Below, piece by piece: positions 21,262-33,544 of a stretch of 64,000 nucleotides of DNA (positions are counted from its first letter, which is position 1; each line of letters opens with the position of its first letter). The DNA comes from Ctena decussata (Eukaryota > Mollusca > Bivalvia > Lucinida > Lucinidae). The notes under the pieces were generated by a model. The model ran no database searches and had not been told where the DNA came from. It saw only the letters and a list, made by a program, of their open reading frames with translations. The position numbers and the translations under genes were made by a program. The stretch lies in the NCBI GenBank assembly GCA_963989385.1, contig OZ022501.1:100152502-100216501 (forward strand), read 5' to 3'.

Positions 21262-22872
21262 CCCCCTGTCATATCCGACAGGGCCGAAGCCCGTCGGGGT
21301 CTTTTAATTAAAGAACAACTCTGTTGGTATGAGTGATGTATTCTGATGCTAACTATGTAACTATGTGTAACTAACGCCATAAGCGACGTAACGTCATTAA
21401 CTTAACAATTAGGTCTAATAATAGATACATTGTACATACAAGAATATTACATTTCTCCCTTTCTTTTTTAAGATAGCTAACTTATTTGAATAAAAACAAC
21501 TGTTGAATAAAAATTGCAGGTTATAGAGAGCTAAAGCATATTGGTATCCTCTGAGAGCAGTTTGAAATTTAAAGAATATTTAAACAAAAGTTCTCTCTTA
21601 AGTCAACAAACATGATGAATGATGAGTGATTATCAATTTTGCTTAATGGTCATTGAAAACACAACTTTTGCAACTGTAAATGCTTGCAATGCCTCCCTGT
21701 GTCTCTGAATCTATTCCTCATTTTGTGTCTCTGACTTGCACCTGGTGGTTCACTGAATTTGTTCATTTCCAGGAGATTCTTTGTTCCTCTTCTGACTGTT
21801 TCTTTTTGCCATCTCTCAAAGTTTCTATTAGCATCTCTCAGCATTTTCTCGCCTCTTGCAAAACTTGCTGTATCTCTCTTCAAACAACATTCATTTCTTC
21901 TTTCAATATTATCTCGCTGCTTTTTCTAAGCTATATCTACTTGCCTCTTCCAGAAATATCTCTTTGCCTCTTCGGGCAACTTCTCTTTGCCTCTTCCGGC
22001 AACTTCTCTTGCCTCTTCTGGCAATTTCTTATTTGCCTCTTCCGGCAACTTCTCTTTGCCTTTTCCGGCAATTTCGCTTTTGCCTCTTCCGGCAATTTCT
22101 CTTTGCCTCTTCCGGCAACTTCTCTTTGCCTCTTCCGGCAATTTCTCTTTGCCTCTTCCGGCAATTTCTCATTGCCTCTTCTGGCAACTTCTCTTTGCCT
22201 CTTCCGGCAATTCCTCTTTTTGCCTCTTCCGGCAAATTCTGTTTTGCCTCTTCTGGCAATTTCTCTTTTGCCTCTTCCGGCAATTTTCTTATTACTTCTG
22301 ACAGTAATAATTATACGTCTTCTCACAATATCTGTGAGGGCAATGTCTAGCTATCGAGTTCAAGTTATAGTGTTGTCTGTTTTAACCCTGTGAAAATCTT
22401 TTTTCTTTTCTTTAATTCGCTTTTCTTCAGTGTTATCAATCTGGCTGTCCCTGTTTATTTATCTTTAACAGTAGTTTATCATAGCTTTTATGATTTCTGG
22501 TGTCTGCCTATTGTCCTAGGTCTATCAAATCTCTTCTGTCTTTACCAGTCTGTTCCTCTGTTGCTTATATGAATATTTTCTGTTTCATGCACTTCAAGTA
22601 AGCTTTACTGTTTAAATCATCTAGCTTCTGCTTTGCAAGTTCACCTGTTTCTTCTCTTCCTTTGATCCTCGTCGCCAATGTCATATCCGACAGGGCCGAA
22701 GCCCGTCGGGGTCTTTTAATTAAAGAACAACTCTGTTGGTATGAGTGATGTATTCTGATGCTAATTAACTATGTAACTATGTGTAACTAACGCCATAAGC
22801 GACGTAACGTCATTAACTTAACAATTAGGTCTAATAATAGATACATTGTACATACAAGAATATTACACCCCC
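21262..22872 (-). mobile_element. Short non-autonomous LTR retrotransposon (minus strand)
   Basis: Direct LTRs at 21267-21451 and 22679-22867 read TG...CA on either strand. They differ by a 4-nt indel and otherwise look identical, so insertion was recent. CCCCC flanks both sides as a 5-bp target duplication. Read on the minus strand, a primer-binding-site-like TGGCGACGAGGATC follows the 5' LTR after one base, and a polypurine tract (aaaaaagaaagggagaaa) abuts the 3' LTR. The ~1.2-kb interior encodes no protease, reverse transcriptase or integrase. It holds a 23-bp repeat open in all frames, and a Lys/Arg/Glu-rich frame at 21650-21883 that may be a gag remnant. Confidence 0.88.
21940..22290 (-). 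repeat. 23-bp tandem repeat inside the LTR element, open in every frame
   Basis: About 15 units of roughly 23 bp (tgcctcttccggcaatttct on the + strand) occur here. Since 23 is not a multiple of three, successive units rotate through the frames. On the minus strand each frame cycles LPEEAK, CRKRQR and AGRGK to give a 23-residue period. Neither strand has stops in the regular units. The + strand frame of 237 residues across this block is an antisense artefact. Confidence 0.8.
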
Positions 22873-24567
22873 TATAATTCTGTCTTAGGAAGGCCGCTCG
22901 ATGATTTGTTTGTCTTTGGAAAGATAACGCTGTGAATGTCTGAGAAAGGTTGTACGGTGTGACTGTGTCTAATGAAATCTGCATGTCATGATTGTGTCTC
23001 TGGAAGACTGTTCGCCATGGTTTTGTAAAAGAAAGGCTGTATGCTGTGATTGTGTTTTAGGAAGAATGGAAAATGTGATTTTGTTTCAGGAAAGCTTAAC
23101 GCTATTAACGTGTTTAAAGACGGGTGTACGCTGTGATTGTGTCTCAGGAAGGCTTTATGCTGTGTCCTTGTCTTAGGTGGCCTGGGCCGTATTCATAAAG
23201 CCACTTAAGTCGTTGCTATGCGGTTGCTAAGGCTAAATATCAATAAAGGAGATTCCCTACAACTATGAAATTTGGTCTGGAGGAACAGTCTTTGTAAGAC
23301 TGTGCCTCCAGAGCAAATTTCATAGTTGTAGGGAATCTTCTTCAAAGAAATTTAGCCTTAGCAACCGCATAGCAACCACTTAAGTCATTTTATGAATACG
23401 GCCCCTGTTCGCTGTGATTGCGTGTTAGAGCTGCTGTATGCGTGTCTGAATTCTGGTTAGGCTGCACGCTGTGATTGCATATAAGAAAGGCTTTAGGCTG
23501 TGATTTAGTCATAGGCAGATTGGGAATATTAATCTGTCAATGAAATGTTGCACTCTGTGATTGTTTCCATGGATGGCTGCACACTATGTTTGTGTCTAAG
23601 AAAAGCTGTGAATACTGATTGTGTCTTATTAAAGCTGTATGCTGTGATTGTGTGTTAGAAAGGCTGTATGCTGTGACTGTGTCTTTGGAAAGCTGTACGC
23701 TATTATAATTGTGTCTTAGGAAAGTCAAGGATGTGATTGTGTCTTAGGAAGTCAGTATGCTTTGATTGTATCTGGAAGGCTGAACGCTGTAATTTGTCTT
23801 AAAAAGGCGACACACTGTGATTCTGTCTGAGGAAAGCTATTAGCGTGCTTTGGGATGTGCTTGCTTTGCTTGATTGTACACTTTGATTTGATGTAAGGAA
23901 GCCTGTAGGCTGTGATTTAGTTATTTAGATTATACACTGTCAATATGTCAAAGGAAGGCTGTTCGCTATGACTGTGTCTCAGGAAGGCTGAATTCTTAGA
24001 CTGTGTCTTAGGAACCCTGTAAGCTGTGATTGTGTCTTAGGAAAGCTGTACGCCATGACTGTGTCTTAGGAAAACTGCAGCTGTGATTGTATCTTTGGAG
24101 AACTGTACGCTATGATTGAGTCTTAGGACAGCTGCAGCTGTGATTGTGTCTTAGGAAGGTGACACACTGTTGTTGTGTCTTGGGGACGCTGTTTGCTGTG
24201 ATTTTGTCTTGAAAGGCTGTACGATGTGATTGTTTTTTCGACAGTCTGATTGTTATAATTGTATCTTAGGAGGCTGTATGTTGTGATTGTGTCTAAGGAA
24301 GACTTTACTCATAATCTGTGACTGTGTTTTAGGATGTTTAAATAGTTAAATGCATCAGTTGTGTCTCAGGAAAGTCTGTATGATGTGATTGTGTCTTATG
24401 AGGTCTGTTTATTGTGACTGTATCTTTCGAATATTGTACTCTATGATTTTGTTTTATCAGGCTATATATGCTGTGATTATGTCAATGAAGGCTGTAAGCA
24501 CTGATTTTGTTAAAGAAAAGCTGTACCCTGTGATTTTGTCTTAACAATGCTAAACGCTGTGATTATG
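22873..24567. repeat. Degenerate ~30-bp repeat tract, main block
   Basis: The motif gctgtgattgtgtcttagga followed by aagctgtacg recurs with many substitutions and length changes. It is interrupted by the MITE at 23185-23403. Confidence 0.75.
23181..23407. mobile_element. 219-bp MITE with GGCCGTATTCATAAA termini
   Basis: The element at 23185-23403 has near-perfect inverted arms meeting at a tgta loop near 23295, so it can fold into one long hairpin. CCTG lies on each side (23181-23184 and 23404-23407), consistent with a 4-bp target duplication. Confidence 0.82.
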
Positions 24568-25745
24568 CCCCCCCCCCCCAACCACCACCACCACCAAGAT
24601 GAAGGGGACACATTGGTTTCAGTGCGGTGCGTCAGCGTCGGCGTGACAATTTGTTTCCTATATATTTCTTCAACCATTGGGTGGAATTTTACCAAAACTA
24701 CATGGATACATCATTGGGACAAGCCAGTGAGCGGACTAAGTTTTAGTGTATTTGACCCTATTTTCAAGGTCACAAGAGAGCTTAGAGGTCACTGGAGGTC
24801 CTAAATTTTGTGTGTTGGCGTCGGCGTGACAATTTCTTTTTTCATTTTGAAGGTCACAGAGGACTTAAATATGTGAAATTTTCACTAAAATATGTGGAAA
24901 TTTTCACTAAAATTGAGATCTCTTGAGCCAGTTGCTTATTGCCGCCAAACTTGAATGGATATGTCCTAGAGATAATTCCAAGTGCTGACTATATTTTGGT
25001 GACATTGACCCCTTTATCAAGGTCAAACGCCAACTTACAAATTTTAAATTATTTCTTAAAACTGAAATATTTCTTAAAATTTATCAGACTTGAAGTGATA
25101 TATCTTTGTTACAGGCTTAAGACATGCTTAGTTTTCGGTGACCTTGACCTCATTTTCAAGGTCACATGAGGACTTAAATATATAAAATTTTGACAAAAAT
25201 GGATATATCTGTTGAGCCTTTGGCTTGGGTACCACCAAACTTGCATAGATATTAAATTGGGACAGTCCCAAGATTTGATACTGTTTTGGTGACATTGACC
25301 CCATTATCAGAGTCAAAAGCCAACTTACAAATTTTAAATTTTCGCTAAAACATGAGATGTTTCTTGAACCAGTGGATGGATATTCATTAGACTTGCATGG
25401 ATATATCAGTGCGACAGGTGTAAGACATGTTTTAAAATTAGTTTATAGTGATCTTGACACCTTTTAAAGGTTCATAGTCTTGTTAGAAGGATATCTTTTG
25501 AACCAGAGGATGGATTTTCTACAAACCTGCAACGAGATGAGGTTTTGGTGACTTTGATCCCATTTTAAAGGTCACAGAAGGACTTTAGGTGTCCTTGAAT
25601 ACATTGTTATATTCAGACCAAACCTTATAGATTATGTCAGCATAGCTAAGTTTTAGGATAATGAAAAGAGTGATCGGGACCGTACTGGTGGAGAACCAGA
25701 GGGAATGGACTGAATGGACTGGTGGGAGGACATCAGTTTTTCTCT
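24568..25745. mobile_element. Dispersed element inserted in the ~30-bp tract
   Basis: It begins with a C-run and ccaccaccaccaccaagatg, followed by gcgtcggcgtgacaattt. Degenerate ~200-bp units with gaccttgacctcattttcaa, aaggtcac and caccaaacttg words follow. The ~30-bp tract resumes after it. Its ends are approximate and it encodes no protein. Confidence 0.5.
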
Positions 25746-25759
25746 GAAAACATTTCTAG

Positions 25760-26200
25760 TTGAGTCTTGGTAATGCTGTACGGAGTGACTGTGTCTGAGG
25801 AAAGCTGTCTGCGTGCTCAGCTGTATGCTGATATTTTGTCTTAGGAAGGCTGTTGTGCTTTGGGTACATCTAAGGAAGGCTGTATGCTGTGATTTTGTTT
25901 TGTGGAAGCTGCATGCTCTTTTTGTGTTTTGAAGGCTGTACGCTATGATTGTGTCTCAGGAAGGGTGTGCGCTATTTATGTGTCCAAGGAAGGTTGTGAT
26001 TTTGTCTCAAGAAGGCTGTACGCTGTGACTGTTCCTTCGGAAAAATGTACGCTGTGATTGTGTCGAAGGAGGGCGCTGTGACTTTGTCTTTGGCGGGCTG
26101 TACACTGTAATTGTGTCTTATGAAGACTACACGATATGATTTTGACTTAGGAAAGCTGTAAGCTAAGAAAGTGATTTTGGGAGGCAATACGCTGTTTATC
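25760..26200. repeat. Degenerate ~30-bp repeat tract, right block
   Basis: The same aggctgtacgctgtgattg words as in 22873-24567 continue here after the inserted element. Confidence 0.7.
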
Positions 26201-26525
26201 GTATCATGAGCATTTGACGGTGCAGATCCTATGTCATTATACGGATAACCTGTTGATCATTCGACATTTCTTCCAGATTCATATCTTTATTTTATAATAT
26301 CTGAAAACCGATTTAGCTGATAGACTGACAAAAGGTACGCTGAGCCGATGACATGACAACCATTTAGATCCCTTGTGTAGTTTGTCTCCTCAGAATCTGT
26401 TTAAGTTACGCCTGTTTGTCAATGTTATGACGACTCACTTCCGTTTAATCACTGAGGGCCTTATGAAATCGTAAGGACTGAGATTCAAGCGCAAATACTG
26501 TAAGATAAAGATGGACATAGATTTT

Positions 26526-26600
26526 TCAGCAGGGATTCGTACCCGCGATCTTCTGCACAATAGCAAGCGCCTCTAACAAGTCGACCACTACAACACTCGT
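26526..26600 (-). repeat. tRNA-derived SINE head
   Basis: On the minus strand it reads GTAGTGGTCGACTTGTTAG, then GTGCAGAAGATCGCGGG and a B box GGTACGAATCCC. It belongs to the same family as 771-838. Confidence 0.65.
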
Positions 26601-26605
26601 AAGGC

Positions 26606-27060
26606 CCCTGTCACACCCAACCAGTTCTCAACACGTCCTACCCCGTCCATAGAAAATCGTGAAACGGGCTGTAGTTGGGCTAGTCCGAGTAACATTTGGC
26701 CTAAATGTCTATAATACGAATCTAGTTCATTCGTACGTCCATCTCGTCTATATCCCGGCCGAGTTCATATCAAGTTCATATCGGGTCAGATTGCCCGTTC
26801 ACCTAGTGCAGAGACCGTTTCCAAGCAGTCCAAACACGTCCGTGGTCAGTTCAACCCCGTTCGTAGTGTTTTCTGCTGCGTCCCCAGTACGTCCAAACTA
26901 GTTCGTAACTCGCCTTCCTCGTTCAAAAGCAGTTCTTGTTCAGACAACGTCCTCATATCGTCCCTAGTTCATGCAGAACGTAATTGTAACCACGTCCTGG
27001 TCCGATGGCTACAAAAATCCGACGCGTTCTACCCTTATCTATCCTGCATTCCTATGAGTA
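26606..27060. mobile_element. GTTC/GTCC-word-rich element, left part
   Basis: It starts ggcccctgtcacacccaacc and is built from recurring agttc, cgtcc and cgttc words. A stretch with the same composition, ending gtttggtgtgatggggg, lies at 38110-38314. The two may be the ends of one disrupted element, but later insertions make this uncertain. Confidence 0.4.
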
Positions 27061-27075
27061 CATTTATTTTATTGC

Positions 27076-28110
27076 CCCCCCCCGCCTTTTCGAAGAAAAG
27101 CGGAGGTTCATAGTTTTCGGCATTCCGTCCGTCCGTCCGTCCATCCGTCCGTCCTTCCGTCTTTCCGTCCCCCTAAAGTAGTAGATACCTTGTGTGCGCA
27201 ACTCCTCCTACAGTTTTACATTCTTCCTGTTTCTGTCGTTTCGAATTCTTCCGGTATTCGGAATTCGAATTCTTCCGGTATTCCCGTTTGATAACCGGGT
27301 TATACGAAGTAAATCGTAGTTAAACGTACCGGAATTCTTCCTGTTTCTGTCGTTTCGAATTATACCTCGTTAACAGAGGTTTTCAAAATAAAATAAATTT
27401 GAATTTGAATTTGAATTTGAATTTTATGCCGATTCTTTTGAAACTTTACAGATGTTTTCGTCATGGTCTGGAGATATGAATGTGGTTTGGATATAATCCT
27501 GAGATTATTTTTGTCACTTTTTCCACAAGTTGAACTTAGTCATTTTTAGGCGTTTTTACTATCAAAGTGACTAGATAGTGAATACCTTGTGTGCGCAACT
27601 CCTCCAACAGTTTTATGCCAATGCCTTTTAACCTTCACAGGTGTTTTGGTCGTGGTCTGAAGATATGCATGTGGTTTGGATATAATCCTCACATTATTTT
27701 TTGTCACTTTTTCCACAAGTTGAACTTAGTCATTTTTTAGGCGTTTTTACTATCATAGTGACTAGATAGTGGGTACCTTGTGCGCAACTCCTCCTACAGT
27801 TTTATGCCGATTCCTTTGAAACTTAACAGGTATTTTGGTCATGGGCATGTGGTTTGGATATAATCTTCACTTTATTTTTTATTACTTTTTTCGGAAATTG
27901 AACTTAGCCATAATTCATACATTTTTACTATCAAAGTGAATAGATAATGGGTACCTTGTGTGTGCAATTCCTACAGTTTAATGCCGATTCCTTTGAAACT
28001 TCACAGGTTTTTGATCATGGTCTGAAGATATGCATGTGGTTTGGATATAATCCTCACATTACTTTTTATTGCTTTTTTCACATTTTTAACTTAGCCGCTT
28101 TTCCAGCTCA
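27076..28110. repeat. ~185-bp repeats with a hairpin start and CCGTCCGTCC tract
   Basis: After ccgccttttcgaagaaaagcgg (a hairpin) and a CCGTCCGT tract, four units share taccttgtgtgcgcaactcc and atgtggtttggatataatcc. The interval between units 1 and 2 is about 395 bp because of an insertion at roughly 27218-27420. Confidence 0.75.
27218..27420. repeat. Insertion carrying a 51-bp patch from the 38-kb region
   Basis: Within a copy of the ~185-bp repeat, a block bounded by duplicated attcttcctgtttctgtcgt contains 51 bp (27284-27334) identical to 37938-37988. It ends in a (TTTGAA)n run. Confidence 0.7.
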
Positions 28111-28235
28111 AACACTAAGTGTATATACAGTGGAGACCTAGTTTCCAAGGCGGGGAACATAAATTCGTCGAATTTGCTTGTTTCATATTACATTCCATAC
28201 ATTTTACATCGATTGCATTGAAAGCTCACGCGAAC

Positions 28236-28440
28236 TTATGTAAATACTCTTGATGGCACGGATGTTGGCGCGTTTGTGGTCCTACACTGATGGAGGAAAC
28301 CGGAGTACCCGGAGAAAAACACCGGCCTCGGACGGGCGACCACTATTTCCCACATGACGACGCCGGCAATCGAACCCGAGCCGCAGAGGTGGAAAGCGAG
28401 TGCTCTATCCACTACGCTATCCGGGCCTCCAAAGAAGAGC
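28236..28440 (-). repeat. tRNA-headed SINE with a CCGGTTTCCTCC central domain
   Basis: On the minus strand the head (28374-28430) has an A box (ATAGCGTAGTGGATAGAG) and a B box (GGGTTCGATTGC). The body contains TTTTTCTCCGGGTACTCCGG and TTTCCTCC. The same central word occurs in the SINE at 41780-41957, which has a different head. This resembles the shared-domain (Meta-type) SINE superfamily of invertebrates; the assignment is from memory and not verified. Confidence 0.65.
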
Positions 28441-28865
28441 GGGGCTAGAAAGACGGGCCATACTGAAACAGCCACTGTTCGATCCAAAAGCTGCATCTCC
28501 TCTGAAGCCCATCCAGCTCATCCCCAAGTTGCCTTTTCCTGAATATGGGAGTCAAGAGAAGAAGAGTGCTGCATACCCTGGACCTTTTGGTAGAGTTGAG
28601 TCTGTCTGCGAATTGGATGGACGAGCTATAACGGACTAGTCAGTTTGCACACGTACTGTCAATTGATGCGCAACGGCACCAGGTTGTAAGACACCCTAGT
28701 AGGGTCGAAGTACGGCTATGCCGATCGTAGTACGTCCATCTCGTTTTAAGTACGTTGCCAGTCCGTCTAAAGCCACAGTTTTACTGTCACGTATTGAAGG
28801 CTAGGTTTTACTATGTTTTTAAAACGTTGCAAAACGGCAGTAAACGTTGTAAATCGTGGGGAATT

Positions 28866-29083
28866 TGTATATAATTGGCAATTTTGTTTAAATTGGGATT
28901 TATACACAATGTTATTAATTGTAGCAGCTGGTTAAGTTTTACCCAGTACCACATACAGTATATACGGTATTCAGTGTTCTGCAATATATGTAAATGTTAC
29001 ATGCAGTCAGTTTAAAAAGAGACTTGTTCCTGAAAAGATGCACTTTAAAAAATAGCTGTTTTTCTGTAGAATTATACAGCCTA
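28866..29083 (+). repeat. Segmental direct repeat, copy A
   Basis: About 215 bp from tgtatataattggcaatttt to cagcctaa are nearly identical to 33545-33806, which has an extra internal 28-bp duplication (agtaccacatacagtatata region). The copies lie 4.5 kb apart in the same orientation. They start with TG but do not end with CA, so a typical LTR pair is doubtful. Confidence 0.75.
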
Positions 29084-31560
29084 ATATTTCATTTTTTCTT
29101 GTCGGGAACTTTGTTTTTGGTTTAACAGAATCTGTAATCTTTTCAATTTGTTTTACCTTTCACACATTCTGTGTCCTGTAGGGAACAAGTTCTCAGTTCT
29201 TTGATGTTACAGCAGTTTCATCTGGTTTTCTTTGCCAGATCACAAACATTATTGTGATCTGTCAAAGAATTTGTTTTTCTGTCTTACCATCAGAGGAGTG
29301 ATGGTGAAAATCGAGAAGCGTTCTTTTTTCTATTTCAGAGCTTTGATCACAGATCTGCTAGATTTACGTTTCATGATTACGGAATACTTGTTCTGGATTT
29401 CGATTAGATGAATGAAAGAATACATATACTATTACAAGATATGTTTAACTTTCAGTTCAAAAGATCCTATATGGTGTCATCATGGAATCTACTAGATTTT
29501 CCCCATTCGAAGACTTTTAAGCATTAACTTGATTCAAAGCACTGACAAATTCTACTGAAATACAGTACACTGTATAAACACTTTTTCGACCTGGAATAAC
29601 GTATCGCATACATGTGAATGAAATAGTGTTCAATGTTTACCGCTTTGGGCGTATAGCAGTTGTGTGGATATTCATGCAGTTTCTTTAAACTCAGTTCTAG
29701 CTTGCTGTACGCTTTATGCCATAACTGTGGATCTTTGTATATGTTGAACATCTTATCCGGAACTTGCCGTAACACTAGTTGGCAATTTCAGTCTCTTTGA
29801 GATGTCACTTTTTTAAAAATATTTTGTGTTTTTAACAAGTATTCAAACACCATACTGGTGTTCAGAGACTATACAGTTTGAATATAAGAAATTCAGCAAA
29901 TTGGAGTTTATTTAAATCCATGAAATAAGCTTCATGAGGAAACTGGATTGCTATAGTGTTTCAGTATCAATGTATAAAGTGCAGGTACAAAGTTACCAGG
30001 ATGCAGTTTGCAGACTCCCATGACTTCGAAAACTAATGTTGCTTCTTGGTCATATGCTCAGTGGAGAGGCAGTAAGAACTGGGTGTTGCTAAGACTGTGA
30101 TAAGACTCGTCAGTGAATGATAAGTCTACCTGTGTATACAACCTTTACAGATGTGACAAAGGCTTTTTCTCCGAACTCATTCCCATGACGTTCTTTGAAC
30201 TAGGTTTACCTTCATGCTCATCTTTTACACTGATTGCCATTAATTTATATTCATTACTACTTAAGTCATACCGTGTTTGACCTAATTAGTGCACATGACC
30301 CAATAAACGCACATCATGGGAATTTCTGAGGCATATGATTATTAGCGCACATAATATTAATGGTTTATCCTTTTGATTTCTGTTTACAAGTGCTGAAAAA
30401 CACTATGAAATATTTCAGGTTTCACTTAGAAAGCTTTGCTATCCTACATGACTATAAGCAGCTTTCCTTTGGTGCTTTAATTATTAAATTCTGTTTTCGT
30501 ATATCTAATAATTCTGTGAAATGTGCCTTATTGTGAAGAAAGTCAACTGCAAGTATTAATGACATTTTGAAAATATTAAGAGCATAGTGCGCTGAAAGGG
30601 TCAAATACGGTAAGTGTGCTTTTCAAGTTTTGTCTCAATGGTTGAATATGCATGTGGTCAGCTCATCAGCTGTTCTTTATTTCAGTCTGCGCCAAGTGGG
30701 CGGTCGCAAATTCTTTCTAGTGAAGCGTTCTCAATGTTCATTTCAGTTCCGGCCCTCACAATTGATTCTCATTGTCTCAAATGCGCTCTGTAATATCAAA
30801 GAAAATTATGAAAGTTAGAACACATTTATTTAGTTCAATCTTAAATTTCAACTCTATTGTCTCAAACAACTGTCACCTTAAAGTAATTTTCTGGTTCTTG
30901 GACTTTGAGGTAGTGAGAGTCGACTGTACTTATCATAAGTTAGAGTTTTATACTTGTGCTTTGTGTGAGTTGTATTTTGATTTATGTTCGACATCCTGCC
31001 CTGAGGTATGCTTAGCATGGCTTCGACTCACGTTACAGAGCATTTTTCCCTAAAGGTTTTTATCTCTGGTTTTCATGACCAGCTAGTATACTTGAGGGGA
31101 CTTTCAATACCCCAGCGAATAATGGAGTATTCTGTCAGTCTCCTGCATTTATGGATATGCTAGTTACGGAAGACAACAGCTTCATTCACTACTAAAGATA
31201 TTCTGTTATTGGAGTTGTTCCTGTACTTGAATATCCGTGCTCTGTTCAGAGTGCGTTAAAACCCGCAAGCAGCTTACACAAATTATTATTTTTTTTTATA
31301 ATGACAGACGCATATTGTTAAATGTTGTGTAAATGTGTGTACTTCGATTTTATTTTTCTGTGATGGTAGTACAGCAACCCCTTATGTATTATTGTGTCTT
31401 GTGGCTGTGAAAATAGTGGTTTTAACAAGTCACCATAGCTTCAGCATACAGCAGATAAGGAACGCAGCCTTTCTCTCGCGTTTCACTCTCTTCAACCTTC
31501 CCTTATTCAAATCAGATATCAAGGTTACCAATTTACTGGTTGACATTTCATTTTTGTACG
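29084..31560. other. AT-rich stretch without recognisable genes
   Basis: Only short frames are present and none has a family signature. No tandem array or terminal repeats were seen. Confidence 0.4.
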
Positions 31561-31561
31561 T

Positions 31562-31650
31562 GTAACTGGCCCCGGGTTGGGCGTCGAACTTGTGACACTG
31601 CGTCATTGCCAAGTGCTTTAACCACTCAACTACGGTGCAAGTCGAAAATG
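31562..31650 (-). repeat. tRNA-derived SINE head
   Basis: On the minus strand it reads CCGTAGTTGAGTGGTTAAAG, then a B-box-like CAAGTTCGACGCCC. Confidence 0.55.
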
Positions 31651-33175
31651 TATAATGCGGCAAACATCTATACACCATAGTAATGTAGGTTCTTTTGGGA
31701 CACATGTAAATTTTTTATACTTTGATTTTATGTCTAAAGATGTGTCAGGACGACTCGTGGCATATTGTTAAGTAGTAGGGATTTTAATCAGACTGTTTCT
31801 CCTTGTGAACGGTCTGAGCGGGGTTTTCACTGCATATCTTTGCTCAAGCAATCTAGGTTATTGTGGCGATTATTATGATCTAGCTTTGATTGCATGTTTT
31901 TGAAACAATCTCATGTACATGTGACGACAAATTCTGCATTAAAACTTTGATTCAGTCTGATTCAGGACTTACCTGTTCGCATTCGTGTACTTTTTGTCTC
32001 TTGGGAAATCTAAAACATTAATGAGAGGACATTGGTCACTTTATGAAGTTGTGCAGGCTTCTTTGATACTTTATTATTAGGTGTATATGAACAGTATATA
32101 TAAAGCGAGACAGTTATTTTCAAAAAAAAAAATCAGCAGAAATTTACTGCAGTATATTAGAACTGTTAAGTGTGTAATTACATGCTATTTCACTGTGGTA
32201 ATTAATGTTGACAGATTTTAGTGGCAAAACGGTTTCATGTTAAACCAATAGAGGTGCCCTGATTTTGCATTAAAATGGGTTAAAGTCATATTGAATCAAC
32301 TTGATATTTTACTTGGTGACATGTTTCCCAAATGACATTTACAAGTCTCAACACTGGAACACATAAACAAACTTCAAAAGGTAGCAAAACATTGCATTGG
32401 CTAATACTCGTATCTCTTTATTTGTTGTTTTTAATTTTTGATATTTATTCACTTTCCAGCTTTTATTGTTCATGTGGAGACAGTTTCAAGCTCACCTGTT
32501 TCAAAGTTAATTTAAATGATCCATAATAGATTCACCTCACTTGAAGAAAAGACATTTTCGCTTTTCATGTTTCCTGATATATTGGGCTGATTTAATAGAT
32601 AAAGATCTCATTGGCATTTGTATGGGCATTAGATTATGACAGGGAAAATGAGTAAAAGGTTGTGTTTCTCATAGAATCGAAATGACTTCATGTTCTAATG
32701 ATAATGATAAGTATTAAAATTTTAAACAATACAATATAGTAAAAAATGAAAATAAATAATAATTATGTTATCGTCATTAGTCTGCCAACATGACACAGGC
32801 CGAAGTAGGTGTTATTATATTTTTGTCAGTGTGTATAATCAACAAACTGATTTTCTGTTTAGTCATTTGTTTTGTTAAGTCTTACTTTTTTTATTTATTA
32901 TTCATCTTTACCTTCATCATTACATATTTGATTTCAAGTTTTAGCTGTACCCCTTCACCCCTTCTTCCCCAATTTTTCAAATGTACTGGGAAGTATCAAC
33001 GTAGATATACCATCCACTTTGCATCCATTCCTTCCGTAACTTATGGATTTTTGCTTTGTACGGAAAGTTAAATACCGCCATGATACTGCGTCTGGTGATA
33101 CTTCAGTTACATGTGCTTCATACACTTTAGTTTCACTTTCTTGGAAGATGTTATTTTATTTGGTATCCTCTTTTG
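31651..33175. other. AT-rich stretch, nothing recognised
   Basis: There are no arrays or convincing exons. A hydrophobic frame near 32790-33071 reflects T-rich composition, with no family similarity that I recognise. Confidence 0.35.
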
Positions 33176-33236
33176 GGGGCTCTCATTTGATCGCCGATCG
33201 ATTCGTTTGCTCTCAATTATCGGCGATCAAACTCGT

Positions 33237-33495
33237 TTGGCCCTTCTGTCGCCCGCCAAACTCGGATACTGAGCTCAATAATTCATATTTTTGGCTAGAA
33301 TCTACCTAGCCCTTTTTCCCTCTCCATTCACATTCAGATCTAGGGGCTGTGATCATGCACCCCAGATCTTTCGTCTCTTCCTAGTTATGGGGCCGGGATC
33401 ATCCACCCCAAACCATGCGCCATTCAGTATTCATGTACTTGAGACATTCTAGCTCTTCTGTCAAATGTGAGCAGCCCCCGTTTGAGAGCCAAATA
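33237..33495 (+). repeat. ~240-bp block, copy 1 of 3
   Basis: The block starts cccttctgtcgcccgccaaa and includes agatctaggggctgtgatca, ending gagagccaaatatttg. Copies 2 and 3 lie head to tail at 35161-35396 and 35397-35655. Copies are nearly identical. A short inverted pair (gatcgccgatcga and tcggcgatcaaa) precedes copy 1. Confidence 0.8.
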
Positions 33496-33544
33496 TTTGT
33501 GTTTATTGTATTATTAGTTAATAAATATTTTAACATTGCTAAGT

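Noticed and set aside
21680..22393. A 237-residue plus-strand frame rich in Leu, Phe and Ser
   Set aside because: It is antisense to the LTR element and runs across the 23-bp repeat that is open in all frames.
32790..33071. A small membrane protein gene
   Set aside because: The hydrophobic frame sits in T-rich intergenic DNA without splice, family or context support.
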